Shown: positions 1-9,308, numbered from the stretch's first letter. The stretch: 64,000 bases of DNA from Streptomyces nigra (GCF_003074055.1 NZ_CP029043.1:2658501-2722500), one strand, 5' to 3'. The notes: a model not told the origin generated them from the letters alone. Translations and numbers: made by a program.

Positions 1-214
1 GTTCAAGAAGGAGGCGGCGCTGGCGAAGCTGTACTCGTCGACGGTCGCGGTGGACAACGCCCGGGACGCCACGCAGATCCATGGCGGCTACGGCTTCATG
101 AACGAGTACCCGGTGGCCCGGATGTGGCGGGACTCCAAGATCCTGGAGATCGGCGAGGGCACCAGCGAGGTGCAGCGGATGCTGATCGCGCGGGAGCTGG
201 GCCTGGCGGGCTGA
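1..214 (+). CDS. acyl-CoA dehydrogenase, C-terminal end (partial)
   Basis: Only the last 70 codons are in the window; the reading frame enters at base 2 and stops with TGA at 212-214. The visible part carries the classic C-terminal signature of acyl-CoA dehydrogenases: IHGGYGF, then a Y-P-V-x-R stretch, and [10 protein letters not shown] just before the end, a region that contacts FAD and the substrate in this family. The enzyme would catalyse FAD-dependent alpha,beta-desaturation of an acyl-CoA in fatty or branched-chain acid breakdown. In S. coelicolor the gene next to the desferrioxamine cluster is, from memory, acdH; I leave the symbol out because the diagnostic N-terminal half is missing. 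A strong hairpin follows the stop. Confidence 0.9.
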   Translation, partial: FKKEAALAKLYSSTVAVDNARDATQIHGGYGFMNEYPVARMWRDSKILEIGEGTSEVQRMLIARELGLAG

Positions 215-233
215 CCCGCCGCGCACGATCCGA

Positions 234-276
234 ACGAGGCTCAACGTCCTGGAGTCCCCGGGGCGTTGGGCCTCGT
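234..276 (+). terminator. terminator hairpin after the acyl-CoA dehydrogenase
   Basis: A 13-bp stem (234-246 with 264-276, one G-U pair) closes a 17-nt loop 20 nt after the stop codon. There is no T-run, which is normal for Streptomyces terminators. It separates the dehydrogenase from the iron-regulated desE promoter. Confidence 0.7.
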
Positions 277-344
277 GCCGTACCGGGCCCGCCTCACGGG
301 CCGGGCGCGAGATCGATCACAGCGCCCCACCCCTGGACAACAGC

Positions 345-363
345 TCAGGTTAGGCTAACCTAC
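345..363 (+). promoter_or_regulatory. iron box (DmdR/IdeR operator) upstream of desE
   Basis: The 19-bp stretch differs from the palindrome TTAGGTTAGGCTAACCTAA only at its second base and its last base; the inner GGTTAGGCTAACC core is intact. It lies about 50 bp before the desE start, where an Fe2+-loaded DtxR-family repressor (DmdR1 in Streptomyces) would block transcription. It is a weaker copy than the perfect box in front of desA. Confidence 0.9.
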
Positions 364-411
364 CTTCGAACTGTCCAGCGGTGATCAGCCCTGTTCGAAA
401 GCAGCGAAGCC

Positions 412-1458
412 ATGTCCAACGCCAGAGCCACCCACCTCACCCGTCGCGGCATCCTCGCCGTCGGCGGCGCCCTCGGCCTCGGGGCCGTGCTCGCGGCCTG
501 CGGGGACGACGACGCCAAGAGCGGTGGGTCGAACGAGGCCGCGGGCGCGGGCAAGTCCGGCCCCTGGACGTTCAAGGACGACCGCGGCACCACCGTGAAG
601 CTGGACAAGGTCCCCACGAAGATCGTCGCCTTCGTCGGCGTGGCCGCCGCCCTGTACGACTACGGCATCGAGGTCAAGGGCGTCTTCGGCCCGACCAAGA
701 CCAAGGACGGCAAGGCCGACGTCCAGGCCGGCGACATGGACGTCAGCAAGCTGACGGTGTTCGGCAACGTCTGGGACCAGTTCAGCGTCGAGAAGTACGC
801 CGCGTTCGCCCCCGAGGTCCTCATCTCCACGACCTTCGACAGCGCCGGCACCCTCTGGTACGTCCCCGAGGCGTCCAAGGACAAGATCGCCAAGCTCGCC
901 CCGAGCGTGGCCGTTTCCGTCTACGACCGTCAGCTGACCCAGCCGCTGGAGCGGGTGTGGGCGCTGGCCGAGTCCCTCGGCGCCGACCTGAAGAGCGGCA
1001 AGGCCGCCCAGGACAAGAAGGAGTTCGAGGCCGCCGCCGAGCGCCTGCGCAAGGCCGCCAAGGCCCGCCCGGAGATCAAGGTCATGGCCGGCTCCGCCAG
1101 CCAGGACATCTTCTACGTCTCCGGCACCAACCTCTCCATCGACCTGGAGTACTTCAAGGCCCTCGGCGTGAACTTCGTGGAGCCGCCGGAGAGCGCCAAG
1201 AAGGAGGGCGGCGGCTGGTACGAGAGCCTGAGCTGGGAGAACGTCGACAAGTACCCCGCGGACATCATCATGATGGACGACCGCTCCCAGACCATCCAGC
1301 CCGCCGACATCAGCGAGGGCACCTGGAAGAAGCTGCCCGCCGTGAAGGCTGGGCAGGTCATCCCGCGCTCCCCCGAGCCGATCCTGTCCTACGCCAAGTG
1401 CACCCCGCTGCTGACGAACCTGGCCGAGGCCATCGAGAAGGCCAAGAAGGTCGCCTGA
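412..1458 (+). CDS. desE: siderophore (ferrioxamine) binding lipoprotein DesE
   Basis: This 348-residue protein is the periplasmic-binding-type receptor that captures ferrioxamines outside the membrane for an ABC importer. The N-terminus has a twin-arginine motif (TRRGILA, residues 10-16), a short hydrophobic segment and the lipobox LAAC near residue 30, so it is probably a Tat-exported lipoprotein. After an acidic, Gly/Ser-rich linker the mature part begins WTFKDDRGTTVKLDKVPTKIV, typical of FecB/FhuD-like class III binding proteins. An iron box lies about 50 bp upstream. Gene order (binding protein, siderophore-interacting protein, desABCD) matches the Streptomyces desferrioxamine locus. The ribosome site is weak, but the signal sequence fixes the start. 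Confidence 0.93.
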   Translation: MSNARATHLTRRGILAVGGALGLGAVLAACGDDDAKSGGSNEAAGAGKSGPWTFKDDRGTTVKLDKVPTKIVAFVGVAAALYDYGIEVKGVFGPTKTKDGKADVQAGDMDVSKLTVFGNVWDQFSVEKYAAFAPEVLISTTFDSAGTLWYVPEASKDKIAKLAPSVAVSVYDRQLTQPLERVWALAESLGADLKSGKAAQDKKEFEAAAERLRKAAKARPEIKVMAGSASQDIFYVSGTNLSIDLEYFKALGVNFVEPPESAKKEGGGWYESLSWENVDKYPADIIMMDDRSQTIQPADISEGTWKKLPAVKAGQVIPRSPEPILSYAKCTPLLTNLAEAIEKAKKVA

Positions 1459-1599
1459 CCGGCGGTCACATGGGGTCGCGGGGCGGCCGCGGACCGGCGG
1501 TGACCGGCCGGGCGGCGCCCCGCACCCCCAGGGCCGTGTCCGTACGGCCCACAGCAGACACGAGCAGGCACATCTGACGCCGATCCGGGAGTCGCCCCC

Positions 1600-2433
1600 A
1601 TGACCACCGCCGTCGCCGCCCCCTTCCGCTTCTTCGCCCTCCATGTCGTACGGACCCGACGGCTCGGCCCGTCCCTGGTCCGGGTCACCTTCGGCGGCAC
1701 GGACCTGGAGCACTTCCACTCCGACGGGTGCGACCAGTCCCTGTCGCTGTTCCTGCCGCATCCGGGGCAGAGCGAACCCCGAGTGCCCGTGGAGCTGGGC
1801 GACGGCTGGTGGCAGGCCTGGCGCGAACTGCCCGACGACGTACGGGCGGTGATGCGGTCGTACACACTGCGCGCGCTGCGTCGCGACCCCGGCGAGATCG
1901 ACATCGACTTCGTGCTGCACACCCCGGCCGGCCCGGCGTCCTCCTGGGCCGCGCGGGCCGCCGCGGGCGACCGGGTGCTGGTGCTCGGCCCCGCGATCGC
2001 GGACAACCGGGCGATCCGCTTCCGGCCGCCCGCCGACACCGGGCAGGTCGTCCTGTGGGGCGACGAGACCGCCGTACCCGCCGTCGCCGCCGTCCTGGAG
2101 ACGCTGCCGGCCGGCACCCCCGCCCAGGTCTGGCTGGAGGTGCGCGACGCCGGGGACGTCCAGGACCTGCCGACCTCCGCCGACGCCGAGATCACCTGGC
2201 TGATCCGCGACGGGGCCTGTCCCGAGGGGACCCCCCTGGCCCTGGACTCCCTTCGGGCCGCCCATCTCCCCGCCGCCGACCGGCCGTACGTCTGGCTCGC
2301 GGGCGAGTCGGGCAGCGTGAAGGCGCTGCGGCGGCACTTCGTCACCGAGCGCGGCCTGGACCGGCGGCGGGTCACCTTCGTGGGCTACTGGCGCCACGGC
2401 ATGAGCGAGGAACAACTGCGCGCGACGGCGTGA
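1600..2433 (+). CDS. siderophore-interacting protein (flavin-dependent ferric-siderophore reductase family)
   Basis: The 277-residue protein belongs to the SIP/ViuB family, cytoplasmic FAD enzymes that release iron from imported ferric siderophores by reduction. The N-terminal half is a ferredoxin-reductase-like FAD domain, with VTFGG near residue 32 and RSYTLRALR near residue 88 as the R-x-Y-T/S flavin signature. The C-terminal half is the NAD(P)H-binding SIP domain (LWGDETAVPAVAAVLETLP, then WLAGESGSVKALRRHF). It follows desE by 141 bp with no iron box of its own, so it may be read from the desE promoter. The short WRHGMSEEQLR tail is usual for the family. Which ferrioxamine it reduces cannot be told from sequence. 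Confidence 0.88.
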   Translation: MTTAVAAPFRFFALHVVRTRRLGPSLVRVTFGGTDLEHFHSDGCDQSLSLFLPHPGQSEPRVPVELGDGWWQAWRELPDDVRAVMRSYTLRALRRDPGEIDIDFVLHTPAGPASSWAARAAAGDRVLVLGPAIADNRAIRFRPPADTGQVVLWGDETAVPAVAAVLETLPAGTPAQVWLEVRDAGDVQDLPTSADAEITWLIRDGACPEGTPLALDSLRAAHLPAADRPYVWLAGESGSVKALRRHFVTERGLDRRRVTFVGYWRHGMSEEQLRATA

Positions 2434-2498
2434 CGTCCGGCGCCCGATGGCGCCCTCCGTGATCGCGGTCACGTCCCCACCGGGGCACGAGCAATGTC

Positions 2499-2523
2499 AA
2501 CTTAGGTTAGGCTAACCTAAGTT
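2499..2523 (+). promoter_or_regulatory. perfect iron box (DmdR/IdeR operator) upstream of desA
   Basis: The 19-bp consensus TTAGGTTAGGCTAACCTAA is present without mismatch at 2502-2520, and the dyad extends 3 bp further on each side, giving a 25-bp perfect palindrome centred on 2511. It sits 49 bp before the desA ATG and should give tight repression of desABCD under iron-replete conditions. Confidence 0.96.
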
Positions 2524-2571
2524 AATCAAGCTCCTCGTCCCAGAGCCCCGTCCCCACCGGAGGACCTCCCC

Positions 2572-4014
2572 ATGCGCTCGCACCTGCTCAACGACACGAC
2601 CGCGGAGCAGTACCGCCGCTCCGTGACCGAAGGTATCGAGCGGGTGGCCGCCAAACTCGCCGCCACCGACCGGCCGTTCACCGGGGTCACGGTCGACGCC
2701 CTGGCCCCCGCCGTGGACGCGATCGACCTGGACCGCCCGCTGCACGACACCGCCGCCGTGCTCGACGAGCTGGAGGACGTATACCTCCGGGACGCCATCT
2801 ACTTCCACCACCCGCGCTACCTCGCCCACCTCAACTGCCCCGTCGTCATACCGGCGGTGCTCGGCGAGGCGGTCCTGTCCGCCGTCAACTCCTCCCTGGA
2901 CACCTGGGACCAGTCGGCCGGCGGCACCCTGATCGAGCGCAAACTGATCGACTGGACGGCCGCCCGCGTCGGCCTCGGTCCGGCCGCCGACGGCGTGTTC
3001 ACCTCCGGCGGTTCCCAGTCCAACCTCCAGGCGCTGCTGCTGGCCCGCGAGGAGGCCAAGACCGACCGGCTGGGCGACCTGCGGATCTTCGCCTCCGAGG
3101 CGGGCCACTTCAGCGTGCAGAAGTCCGCGAAGCTCCTCGGGCTCGGCCCGGACGCCGTGGTGACCATCCCCGTCGACCACGACAAGCGCATGCGGACCGT
3201 CGCGCTCGCCCGCGAGCTGGAGCGCTGCGTCCGGGACGGTCTGGTCCCGATGGCCGTCGTCGCCACCGCAGGCACCACCGACTTCGGCTCCATCGACCCG
3301 CTGCCCGAGATCGCCGAGCTGTGCGCGCAGTACGGCACCTGGATGCACGTCGACGCCGCCTACGGCTGCGGGCTGCTGGCCTCGGTGAAGTACCGGGACC
3401 GCATCGACGGCATCGAGCGCGCCGACTCCGTCACCGTCGACTACCACAAGTCCTTCTTCCAGCCGGTCAGTTCGTCCGCCGTGCTGGTCCGCGACGCCGC
3501 GACCCTGCGGCACGCCACCTACCACGCCGAGTACCTCAACCCGCGCCGGATGGTCCAGGAGCGCATCCCCAACCAGGTCGACAAGTCCCTGCAGACCACC
3601 CGCCGCTTCGACGCGCTCAAGCTGTGGATGACCCTGCGCACCATGGGTGCCGACGGCATCGGGCAGCTCTTCGACGAGGTGTGCGACCTGGCATCGGCGG
3701 GCTGGCGGCTGCTGGCCGCCGACCCCCGCTTCGACGTGGTCGTGGAGCCCACCCTGTCCACCCTCGTCTTCCGCTACGTCCCGGCCTCCGTGACCGACCC
3801 GGCCGAGATCGACCGGGCCAACCTGTACGCCCGCAAGGCCCTGTTCGCCTCCGGCGACGCCGTGGTCGCGGGCACCAAGGTCCAGGGCCGCCACTATCTG
3901 AAGTTCACCCTGCTCAACCCCGAGACGACGACCGAAGACATCGCCGCCGTCCTCGACCTGATCGCCGGCCACGCCGAGCAGTACCTGGGAGACTCCCTTG
4001 ACCGCGCGTCCTGA
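2572..4014 (+). CDS. desA: lysine decarboxylase DesA (PLP-dependent)
   Basis: DesA decarboxylates L-lysine to cadaverine, the first step of desferrioxamine synthesis. The 480-residue protein is a group II, fold-type I PLP decarboxylase. The cofactor lysine is K293 in DYHKSFFQP, the pyridine-binding Asp is D261 in HVDAAYG, and the phosphate region is SGGSQSN near residue 145. [11 protein letters not shown] near residue 82 is also typical of this family. It starts at an ATG after GGAGG and is the first gene of the desABCD operon, under the perfect iron box. Its 3' end overlaps desB by 17 bp, which suggests translational coupling. Confidence 0.95.
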   Translation: MRSHLLNDTTAEQYRRSVTEGIERVAAKLAATDRPFTGVTVDALAPAVDAIDLDRPLHDTAAVLDELEDVYLRDAIYFHHPRYLAHLNCPVVIPAVLGEAVLSAVNSSLDTWDQSAGGTLIERKLIDWTAARVGLGPAADGVFTSGGSQSNLQALLLAREEAKTDRLGDLRIFASEAGHFSVQKSAKLLGLGPDAVVTIPVDHDKRMRTVALARELERCVRDGLVPMAVVATAGTTDFGSIDPLPEIAELCAQYGTWMHVDAAYGCGLLASVKYRDRIDGIERADSVTVDYHKSFFQPVSSSAVLVRDAATLRHATYHAEYLNPRRMVQERIPNQVDKSLQTTRRFDALKLWMTLRTMGADGIGQLFDEVCDLASAGWRLLAADPRFDVVVEPTLSTLVFRYVPASVTDPAEIDRANLYARKALFASGDAVVAGTKVQGRHYLKFTLLNPETTTEDIAAVLDLIAGHAEQYLGDSLDRAS

Positions 4015-5281
4015 CAACCCGTCCGTGATCCACGACTTCGTGGGCATCGGGCTCGGCCCGTTCAACCTGGGCCTCGCCTGTCTGACCGAGCCCATCGCCG
4101 AACTCGACGGCGTGTTCCTGGAGTCGAAGCCCGACTTCGAGTGGCACGCGGGCATGTTCCTGGACGGCGCCCACCTCCAGACGCCGTTCATGTCGGACCT
4201 GGTGACTCTCGCCGACCCGACCTCGCCGTACTCCTTCCTGAACTATCTGAAGGAGAAGGGCCGGCTGTACTCGTTCTACATCCGGGAGAACTTCTACCCG
4301 CTGCGCGTCGAGTACGACGACTACTGCCGCTGGGCCGCGAACCGGCTGAGCAGCATCCGGTTCAACACGACGGTCACCGAGGTGACGTACGAGGAGGCGG
4401 ACGGGGTCTACGCCGTGCGCACCGAGGCCGGCGACCTCTACCGGGCCCGCCATCTCGTCCTCGGCACCGGCACCCCGCCGCACATACCCGAGGCGTGCCA
4501 GGGCCTGGGCGGCGACTTCCTGCACAACTCCCGCTATCTGCCGCACAAGGCGGAGCTGCAGAAGAAGGACTCCATCACGCTGGTCGGCTCCGGGCAGTCC
4601 GCCGCCGAGATCTACTACGACCTGCTGAGCGAGATCGACGTCCACGGCTACCGGCTGAACTGGGTCACCCGCTCCCCGCGGTTCTTCCCGCTGGAGTACA
4701 CCAAGCTCACCCTGGAGATGACGTCCCCGGAGTACGTCGACTACTACCGGGAGCTGCCGGAGGACACCCGCTACCGGCTGACCGCCGAGCAGAAGGGCCT
4801 GTTCAAGGGGATCGACGGCGATCTGATCAACGAGATCTTCGACCTGCTCTACCAGAAGAGCCTCGGCGGCCCGGTCCCCACCCGGCTGCTCACCAACTCC
4901 GCCCTCACCGGCGCCCGGTACGACGACGGCACGTACACGCTGTCCTTCCGCCAGGAGGAGCAGGGCAGGGACTTCACGCTGGAGTCGCAGGGCCTGGTCC
5001 TCGCGACCGGCTACAGGTACGCCGAGCCCGAGTTCCTGCGCCCGGTCCGCGACCGTCTGGTCTACGACGGCCGGGGCAACTTCGACGTCGCCCGCAACTA
5101 CGCCGTCGACGTCACCGGCCGCGGGGTGTTCCTGCAGAACGCCGGTGTCCACACGCACAGCATCACCAGCCCCGACCTGGGCATGGGGCCGTACCGGAAC
5201 GCGTACATCATCCGCGAGCTGCTCGGCACCGAGTACTACCCGGTCGAGAAGACCATCGCGTTCCAGGAGTTCTCCGTATGA
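3998..5281 (+). CDS. desB: cadaverine N-monooxygenase DesB
   Basis: DesB N-hydroxylates cadaverine using FAD, NADPH and O2 to form the hydroxamate precursor. The 427-residue protein is a lysine/ornithine N-monooxygenase homologue: [14 protein letters not shown] (residues 16-29) is the FAD site, [16 protein letters not shown] (about 198-213) is the NADPH site, and LVLATGYRY near residue 338 is the family ATGY motif. The start is the TTG at 3998, chosen because CTGGGAGA lies at the right distance and the conserved N-terminus follows at once; it lies inside desA. The stop overlaps the desC start as ATGA. Use of TTG may lower DesB output relative to DesA. Confidence 0.94.
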   Translation: MTARPDNPSVIHDFVGIGLGPFNLGLACLTEPIAELDGVFLESKPDFEWHAGMFLDGAHLQTPFMSDLVTLADPTSPYSFLNYLKEKGRLYSFYIRENFYPLRVEYDDYCRWAANRLSSIRFNTTVTEVTYEEADGVYAVRTEAGDLYRARHLVLGTGTPPHIPEACQGLGGDFLHNSRYLPHKAELQKKDSITLVGSGQSAAEIYYDLLSEIDVHGYRLNWVTRSPRFFPLEYTKLTLEMTSPEYVDYYRELPEDTRYRLTAEQKGLFKGIDGDLINEIFDLLYQKSLGGPVPTRLLTNSALTGARYDDGTYTLSFRQEEQGRDFTLESQGLVLATGYRYAEPEFLRPVRDRLVYDGRGNFDVARNYAVDVTGRGVFLQNAGVHTHSITSPDLGMGPYRNAYIIRELLGTEYYPVEKTIAFQEFSV

Positions 5282-5820
5282 CCAGCCCCGCCTTCACCTT
5301 CCGCCCCCTCGACCCGCTGAGGGACGCAGAGCTCCTGCACTCCTGGGTGACCCACCCCAAGGCCGCGTTCTGGATGATGCAGGACGCGAAGCTGGAGGAC
5401 GTCGAGCGCGCCTACATGGAGATCGCGGCCGACGAGCACCACCACGCCCTGCTCGGCCTCGACGAGCGCGGGGCGCCCGCCTTCCTGATGGAGAGGTACG
5501 ACCCCGCGCACCGGGAGCTGACCGGCCTGTACGACCCGGAGCCGGGGGACGTCGGCATGCACTTCCTGACGCCGCCGACCGACCGCCCCGTGCACGGCTT
5601 CACCCGGGCCGTGATCACCGCCGTGATGGAGCACCTCTTCGAGGACCCGGCGGTCCGGCGGGTCGTCGTGGAACCGGACGTCGCCAACACCGCCGTCCAC
5701 GCCCTGAACGCGGCCGTGGGATTCGTGCCCGAGCGCGAGATCCAGAAGCCCGAGAAGAAGGCGCTGCTGAGCTTCTGCACCCGTGAGCAGTTCGAGGCAG
5801 CCCGAGGAGCAGCCGTATGA
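5278..5820 (+). CDS. desC: N-hydroxycadaverine acyltransferase DesC
   Basis: DesC acylates N-hydroxycadaverine with succinyl-CoA or acetyl-CoA to give the hydroxamic acid units of desferrioxamines. The 180-residue protein is a GNAT fold of the siderophore acyltransferase type (IucB/RhbD-like): [20 protein letters not shown] at the N-terminus, [15 protein letters not shown], and [22 protein letters not shown] (about residues 127-148), the usual motif in which the E-P-D-x-x-N segment precedes the last helix. It starts at the ATG that overlaps the desB stop (ATGA) and ends in an ATGA overlap with desD, so the operon is strictly coupled. Confidence 0.92.
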   Translation: MTSPAFTFRPLDPLRDAELLHSWVTHPKAAFWMMQDAKLEDVERAYMEIAADEHHHALLGLDERGAPAFLMERYDPAHRELTGLYDPEPGDVGMHFLTPPTDRPVHGFTRAVITAVMEHLFEDPAVRRVVVEPDVANTAVHALNAAVGFVPEREIQKPEKKALLSFCTREQFEAARGAAV

Positions 5821-7589
5821 CCCTGTCCGAGGCCGTGGCGCATCTGTCCCCCCACCGCTGGGCGCGGGCCAACCGCCTTCTGATCCGCAAGGCGCTCGCC
5901 GAGTTCGCCCACGAGCGCCTGCTCATCCCCGAGGCGACCGGCGACGGCCGCCACACCGTCCGCAGCGACGACGGGCGCACCCGGTACACCTTCACCGCCG
6001 TGCGCCGCGCCCTGGACCACTGGCAGATCGACGCCGACTCGATCGCCCGTCACCGCGACGACACCGAACTCCCGCTCGAAGCACTCGACTTCTTCGTCGA
6101 GCTGCAGAAGTCCCTGGGGCTGAGCGACGAGATCCTGCCCGTGTACCTGGAGGAGATCTCCTCCACCCTCTCGGGCACCTGCTACAAGCTGACCAGGCCG
6201 CAGGTCCCGGCCGCCGAGCTGGCCCGGTCGGGCTTCCAGGCGATCGAGGCCGGGATGACCGAGGGCCACCCCTGCTTCGTCGCGAACAACGGGCGGCTCG
6301 GCTTCGGCGTCCACGAGTACCTGGAGTACGCCCCGGAGGCCGCGCGTCCGGTCCGGCTGGTGTGGCTGGCGGCCCACCGCTCGCGTGCCGCGTTCACGGC
6401 CGGCGTCGGCGTGGAGTACGAGTCGTTCCTGCGCGAGGAGCTGGGCTCGGAGACGGTGGACCGCTTCCACGGGGTGCTGCGCGCACGGGACCTCGACCCC
6501 GGCGACTACCTCTTCATCCCGGTGCACCCCTGGCAGTGGTGGAACAAGCTGGCCGTCACCTTCGCCGCCGAGGTCGCCCGCGAGCACCTGGTCGTGCTGG
6601 GCGAGGGCGACGACGAGTATCTGGCCCAGCAGTCCATCCGGACGTTCTTCAACAGCACGAGCCCCGAGAAGCACTATGTGAAGACGGCCCTGTCCGTCCT
6701 CAACATGGGCTTCATGCGGGGTCTGTCGGCCGCCTACATGGAGGCCACGCCCGCCATCAACGACTGGCTCGCCCAGCTCGTCGAGGGCGACCCGGTGCTG
6801 CGGTCGACGGGCCTGTCGATCATCCGGGAGCGGGCCGCCGTCGGCTACCGGCATCTGGAGTACGAGGCGGCGACGGACCGCTACTCGCCGTACCGCAAGA
6901 TGCTGGCGGCGCTGTGGCGCGAGAGCCCGGTGTCCCGGCTCGAGGACGGCGAGACGCTGGCCACCATGGCCTCGCTCGTGCACGTCGACCACGAGGGCGC
7001 GTCCTTCGCGGGTGCCCTGATCGAGCGGTCTGGGCTGGACCCGGCGGAGTGGCTGCGGCACTATCTGCGGGCCTACTTCGTGCCGCTTCTGCACAGCTTC
7101 TACGCCTACGACCTGGTGTACATGCCGCACGGCGAGAACGTCATCCTCGTCCTCAAGGACGGGGTGGTGCGACGCGCGATCTACAAGGACATCGCCGAGG
7201 AGATCGCCGTCATGGACCCGGACGCGGTGCTGCCGCCCGCGGTCGAGCGGGTGCGGGTGGACGTGCCCGAGGACACCAAGCTGCTGTCGGTCTTCACGGA
7301 CGTCTTCGACTGCTTCTTCCGCTTCCTCGCGGCCGACCTGGCCACCGAGGGCATCCTCGACGAGGACGCCTTCTGGCGGACGGTCGCCGAGGTGACCCGG
7401 GACTACCAGCGGTCGGTGCCGGAGCTCGCGGAGAAGTTCGAGCGGTACGACATCTTCGTCCCGGAGTTCGCGCTGTCCTGCCTCAACCGCCTCCAGCTGC
7501 GCAACAACCGGCAGATGGTGGACCTCACGGACCCGGCGGGCGCCCTCCAGCTCGTCGGCACCCTGAAGAACCCCATCGCCGGGTTCTAG
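5817..7589 (+). CDS. desD: desferrioxamine synthetase DesD (NIS synthetase)
   Basis: DesD is the ATP-dependent NRPS-independent siderophore synthetase that joins and macrocyclises N-hydroxy-N-succinylcadaverine units into desferrioxamine E and related products. The 590-residue protein has the IucA/IucC architecture: GHPCFVANNGRLGF near residue 143 (ATP-binding region), HPWQWWNKL near residue 238, SIRTFFNSTSPEKHYVKTA near residue 274, and HGENVILVLKDG near residue 438 in the C-terminal FhuF-like part. It is the last gene of desABCD, starts at the ATG overlapping the desC stop, and is followed 10 nt after its stop by a 14-bp terminator hairpin. Confidence 0.95.
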   Translation: MTLSEAVAHLSPHRWARANRLLIRKALAEFAHERLLIPEATGDGRHTVRSDDGRTRYTFTAVRRALDHWQIDADSIARHRDDTELPLEALDFFVELQKSLGLSDEILPVYLEEISSTLSGTCYKLTRPQVPAAELARSGFQAIEAGMTEGHPCFVANNGRLGFGVHEYLEYAPEAARPVRLVWLAAHRSRAAFTAGVGVEYESFLREELGSETVDRFHGVLRARDLDPGDYLFIPVHPWQWWNKLAVTFAAEVAREHLVVLGEGDDEYLAQQSIRTFFNSTSPEKHYVKTALSVLNMGFMRGLSAAYMEATPAINDWLAQLVEGDPVLRSTGLSIIRERAAVGYRHLEYEAATDRYSPYRKMLAALWRESPVSRLEDGETLATMASLVHVDHEGASFAGALIERSGLDPAEWLRHYLRAYFVPLLHSFYAYDLVYMPHGENVILVLKDGVVRRAIYKDIAEEIAVMDPDAVLPPAVERVRVDVPEDTKLLSVFTDVFDCFFRFLAADLATEGILDEDAFWRTVAEVTRDYQRSVPELAEKFERYDIFVPEFALSCLNRLQLRNNRQMVDLTDPAGALQLVGTLKNPIAGF

Positions 7590-7599
7590 GGGGATACGC

Positions 7600-7633
7600 G
7601 GGCGCCCCCGGAGACGGTCCTCCGGGGGCGCCC
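7600..7633. terminator. bidirectional terminator between desD and the hexosaminidase gene
   Basis: A perfect 14-bp GC-rich stem (7600-7613 with 7620-7633) with a 6-nt loop lies between two convergent genes, 10 nt after desD and 13 nt after the hexosaminidase stop. It can serve both strands. Confidence 0.88.
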
Positions 7634-7646
7634 GTCGTCATATGTG

Positions 7647-9227
7647 TCAGGCCGTGGGCCAGGGCACCTGCGGTGACCGGTAGAAGTCGACGCCCAGCGC
7701 CTCCCACCGCTCCGCCTGCGCGGCGAGCCGCACCTTGTAGGCGTCCCAGTCGTGCGTCGAGGCCGGCGACCAGCCGAGCTCGGCGACCCCGGGGAGCCGC
7801 GGGAACGCCATGTACTCGATCTCGTCGGAATTGGTCAGCGTCTCCGACCACAACGGTGCCTCGACGCCGCGGATCGCCGACGCGGGCGCCCCGGGCAGAT
7901 ACGCGCCCGGGTCCCAGTCGTAGGACCGGCGCACCTCGACCAGGCCCGCCCAGTCCAGCCCGAGCGGGGTGTCGGCGGTGTACTTCATGTCGAGGTAGAT
8001 CCGGTCGGCGGGCGACAGGACGATCCCGGTGCCGTTGCGCGCGGCCGCGGCGACCCGCTCCTTCTCCTGGGCGCTCGTGCCGTCCAGGCCCCAGTACTGG
8101 GCGAGCGCGCCCTTGGCCGGGGTGGCCCCGGTCAGCTGGTGCCAGCCCACCACGGTCTTGCCGTACCGGGCGACGACCGGCTGCACGCGCTCCATGAACG
8201 CCACATAGTCCTCGTGGCTGGTGGAGTGCGCCTCGTCGCCGCCGATGTGGAGATAGCGGCCGGGGGTGAGCGCGGCCAGCTCGCGGATCACGTCGTCCAC
8301 GAAGTCGTAGGTGATGTCCTTGCCGACGCACAGCGAGCTGAACCCGACCGCGGTGCCCGTGTAGAGCGGGGGCGCGACGCCGTCGCAGTTCAGCTCGGCG
8401 TACGAGGCCAGCGCGGCGTTGGTGTGCCCGGGCATGTCGATCTCGGGGACGACCTCCAGATACCGGGAGGACGCGTACCGGACGATCTCCTTGTAGTCGG
8501 CCTTGGTGTAGTGGCCGCCGGGGCCGCCGCCGACCTGGGTGGAGCCGCCGTAGGTCGCCAGGCGGGGCCAGGATTCGATGGCGATGCGCCAGCCCTGGTC
8601 GTCGCTGAGATGCAGATGCAGCTTGTTGATCTTGTAGAGGGCGAGCTGGTCGATGTAGCGCTTGACCTGCTCGACGGTGAAGAAGTGCCGGGAGACGTCC
8701 AGCATCGCGCCGCGCCAGCCGTAGCGCGGGGTGTCCTCGATGGTGCCGCCCGCGACCAGCCAGGGGCCGGGCTGCACGGAGTCCTTCTCGACGGCGGCCG
8801 GGAGCAGTTGGCGCAGGCTCTGCACACCGTGGAAGAGGCCGGCGGGGGCCGCGGCGGTGATGGTGACGCCGCCGGGTCCGCTGTCCAGGCGGTAGCCCTC
8901 GGCGCCGGACGGGCCCCGCTCCAGCCGCAGCCGGATGCCTCCGGCGCCGCGGTCGGTGACCGGCAGACGGTAGCCGGTGGAGGGGCGCAGGATGTCGGCG
9001 AGGTACTCGCCGACGCGGCGGGTCTCACGGGAGCCGTCGACCCGGATATGGGTGCCGCGGGTGATCCGGTACGGGCTCTTGCCCGGTGTGACGGACGCGG
9101 GCGCGGGGATGACGCGGTCGAGCGGGGTGGGTGCCGTCGGGCGGGAGGCGGGCGCGGCCCCGGTCACCGAGACGCCCATGGCGACCAGTAACAGGGAACC
9201 GAGAAGGCGCAGCGTTCTGTGTTTCAC
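7647..9227 (-). CDS. secreted GH20 beta-N-acetylhexosaminidase
   Basis: The enzyme releases terminal GlcNAc from chito-oligosaccharides outside the cell. The 526-residue protein has a Sec signal peptide (VKHRTLRLLGSLLLVAMG, cleavage near AAPA), a GH20b N-terminal domain and a GH20 barrel. LHLHLSDDQGWRIAIESWP and YLHIGGDEAHS are present, with the catalytic Asp-Glu pair at D331-E332 as in substrate-assisted GH20 enzymes. The GTG start at 9227 is set by GAAGGGA and the signal peptide. Codon 13, in the signal peptide, is TTA (9189-9191), so synthesis should need the bldA tRNA. A DasR-type site lies 35 bp upstream. This is the orthologous position of the S. coelicolor hexosaminidase SCO2786. Confidence 0.93.
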   Translation of the reverse strand: MKHRTLRLLGSLLLVAMGVSVTGAAPASRPTAPTPLDRVIPAPASVTPGKSPYRITRGTHIRVDGSRETRRVGEYLADILRPSTGYRLPVTDRGAGGIRLRLERGPSGAEGYRLDSGPGGVTITAAAPAGLFHGVQSLRQLLPAAVEKDSVQPGPWLVAGGTIEDTPRYGWRGAMLDVSRHFFTVEQVKRYIDQLALYKINKLHLHLSDDQGWRIAIESWPRLATYGGSTQVGGGPGGHYTKADYKEIVRYASSRYLEVVPEIDMPGHTNAALASYAELNCDGVAPPLYTGTAVGFSSLCVGKDITYDFVDDVIRELAALTPGRYLHIGGDEAHSTSHEDYVAFMERVQPVVARYGKTVVGWHQLTGATPAKGALAQYWGLDGTSAQEKERVAAAARNGTGIVLSPADRIYLDMKYTADTPLGLDWAGLVEVRRSYDWDPGAYLPGAPASAIRGVEAPLWSETLTNSDEIEYMAFPRLPGVAELGWSPASTHDWDAYKVRLAAQAERWEALGVDFYRSPQVPWPTA

Positions 9228-9261
9228 AAAACCGTCCCTTCGATGAGCCGTTGACGCTCCA

Positions 9262-9277
9262 AGAGGTCTGGACCACT
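9262..9277. promoter_or_regulatory. candidate dre (DasR operator) before the hexosaminidase gene
   Basis: The 16-mer AGAGGTCTGGACCACT matches the dre pattern ACTGGTCTAGACCAGT with the GGTCT..GACCA core kept. It lies 35 bp upstream of the hexosaminidase GTG in the 81-bp gap shared with the divergent DUF4429 gene. DasR, the GlcNAc-responsive GntR regulator, controls chitin genes through such sites. Confidence 0.75.
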
Positions 9278-9308
9278 CTCTCGCGACCCGGATGGAACAA
9301 TCCACCCC

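Noticed and set aside
1459..1599. Possible terminator between desE and the siderophore-interacting protein gene
   Set aside because: GGTCAC and GTGACC can pair, but the arms are short and interrupted; not better than background.
385..2472. Very long open frame on the minus strand opposite desE and the flavoprotein gene (and similar long frames elsewhere)
   Set aside because: Long antisense frames are expected at this GC content; the translations are low-complexity Arg/Gly/Val-rich and carry no motif, whereas the opposite strand has clear families.
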